The position numbers and the translations under genes were made by a program. Below, piece after piece: positions 18,701 to 20,000 of a DNA stretch of 20,000 nucleotides (position 1 is its first letter; the number at the start of each line of letters is the position of its first letter). This DNA comes from Penaeus vannamei. Taxonomy: Eukaryota; Arthropoda; Malacostraca; Decapoda; Penaeidae. Location: the NCBI RefSeq assembly GCF_042767895.1, contig NC_091559.1:15508852-15528851 (forward strand), in the 5' to 3' direction. The notes under the pieces were generated by a model, which had not been told where the DNA came from, ran no database searches, and saw only the letters and a program-made list of their open reading frames with translations.

Positions 18701-20000
18701 AACGACAAACGACGACGACGACAAACGACGACAACGACAAACGACAACAACGACAACGACGACGACAAACGACGACAACGACGACGACAACAACGACGAC
18801 AACGACAAACGACGACGACAAACGACGACGACGACAACGACGACGACAAACGACGACGACGACAAACGACGACAACGATAACGACGACAAACGACGACGA
18901 CGACAAACGACGACAACGACAACAACGATAACGACGACAAACGACGACGACGACAAACGACGACAACGACGACGACAACGACAAACGACAACAACGACAA
19001 ACGACAACAACGACAACGACGACAAACGACGACGACGACAACGACGACGACAAACGACGACAACGACGACGACGACGACGACAACAACAACGACAACAAC
19101 GACAACGACGCCGACAAAGGACGACGGCAACGACAACGACGACGACAAACGACGACGACGACAAACGACGACAACGACAACGACAACAACGACAAACGAC
19201 AAACGACAACGACAACAACGACAAACGACAACGACAACGACAAACGACAACAACGACAAACGACAAACGACAACGACGACAACGACAAACGACAACAACG
19301 ACAACGACGACGACAACGACGACGACAACAACGACGACAACGACAACGACAACGACGACGACAAACGACGACGACAAACGACGACGACGACAAACGACGA
19401 CAACGACGACGACAAACGACGACGACGACAAACGACGACAACGATAACGACGACAAACGACGACGACGACAAACGACGACAACGACAACGACAAACGACA
19501 ACAACGATAACGACGACAAACGACGACGACGACAAACGACGACAACGACGACGACAACGACAAACGACAACAACGACAAACGACAACAACGACAACGACG
19601 ACAAACGACGACGACGACGACGACGACAAACGACGACAACGACGACGACGACAACAACAACGACAACGACAAACGACAACGACGACGACAAACGACAAAC
19701 GACAACGACGACGACGACAACGACAACGACGACAACGACAAACGACAACAACGACGACGACAAACGACGACAACGACGACGACAACGACAAACGACAACA
19801 ACGACAAACGACAACAACGACAACGACGACAAACGACGACGACGACAAACGACGACAACGACGACGACGACGACAACAACAACAACGACAACAACGACAA
19901 CGACGACGACAAACGACAACGACGACAACGACGACAACGACAAACGACAACAACGACGACGACAAACGACGACGACGACAACGACAACAACGACAACGAC
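15754..20000 (+). repeat. Giant T-depleted ACG/ACA/ACAA array, continuing past the window
   Basis: At least 4247 nt made almost wholly of three words: ACG, ACA and ACAA. I count only 11 T on the + strand (16122, 16241, 16327, 17362, 17641, 17750, 17978, 18879, 18929, 19444, 19508). Each ACG gives a CpG, so the block is extremely CpG-dense. Stop codons on either strand need a T or an A opposite it, so open frames of up to 1558 codons appear in several frames at once. They translate to T/N-D/K-R-Q runs on the + strand and V/S/C-R-L runs on the minus strand, and I do not regard them as genes. No end is reached at 20000. Confidence 0.97.

Noticed and set aside
15754..20000. CRISPR array or telomere
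   Set aside because: There is no fixed repeat with unique spacers, and the words do not resemble TTAGG or TTAGGG. The host is eukaryotic.

Overview
The window is eukaryotic nuclear DNA. It has one gene split by canonical GT-AG introns, AT-rich introns, and an exceptional load of simple-sequence repeats (AT, GT, GA, AAT, GATAAT and a giant ACG/ACA array). The PDIA3-type protein, an arthropod-like intron size range and the microsatellite density suggest an invertebrate, most plausibly a decapod crustacean such as a penaeid shrimp. That placement is inference: no species-specific marker was recognised.

Layout. Positions 1-950 are unassigned AT-rich DNA with one long hairpin (524-611). Positions 971-2572 are a cluster of low-complexity blocks: a purine-rich tract, a GC/CpG-rich patch with a perfect CRE palindrome, then (AT)n, (GT)n and (GA)n. 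The proximal upstream region (about 2760-3161) has two inverted CCAAT boxes. One of them forms a near-perfect ER-stress element (CCAAT-N9-CCACC). Positions 3162-11849 on the + strand hold a complete ten-exon coding sequence for a 485-residue PDIA3/ERp57/ERp60 protein disulfide isomerase. It has a signal peptide, two CGHC active sites and a C-terminal KTEL. The first intron is about 4.1 kb and holds two diverged copies of an interspersed repeat; the second is about 1.9 kb. The 3' flank carries several poly(A) signals, and directly after the last one lies a 272-bp MITE-like element (12574-12845) with imperfect terminal inverted repeats. Positions 12846-15290 show no recognisable gene, only a small inverted repeat.

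From about 15295 to the window end is one continuous repeat complex. Degenerate AAT leads into pure (AAT)n, then 19 perfect GATAAT units, then at least 4.25 kb built almost wholly from the words ACG, ACA and ACAA. That last part has only 11 T residues on the + strand. With no T, stop codons almost vanish on both strands, so reading frames of over 1500 codons there are compositional artefacts. Inside it are exact long-range duplications, and a variant word (CGGCAACG) is common only in the first two thirds.

The only protein-coding gene I can support is PDIA3. The upstream ER-stress element, the ER signal peptide and the KDEL-like tail agree with a product that folds glycoproteins in the ER lumen with calnexin/calreticulin. 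The most unusual part of the window is the T-depleted, CpG-dense array downstream.
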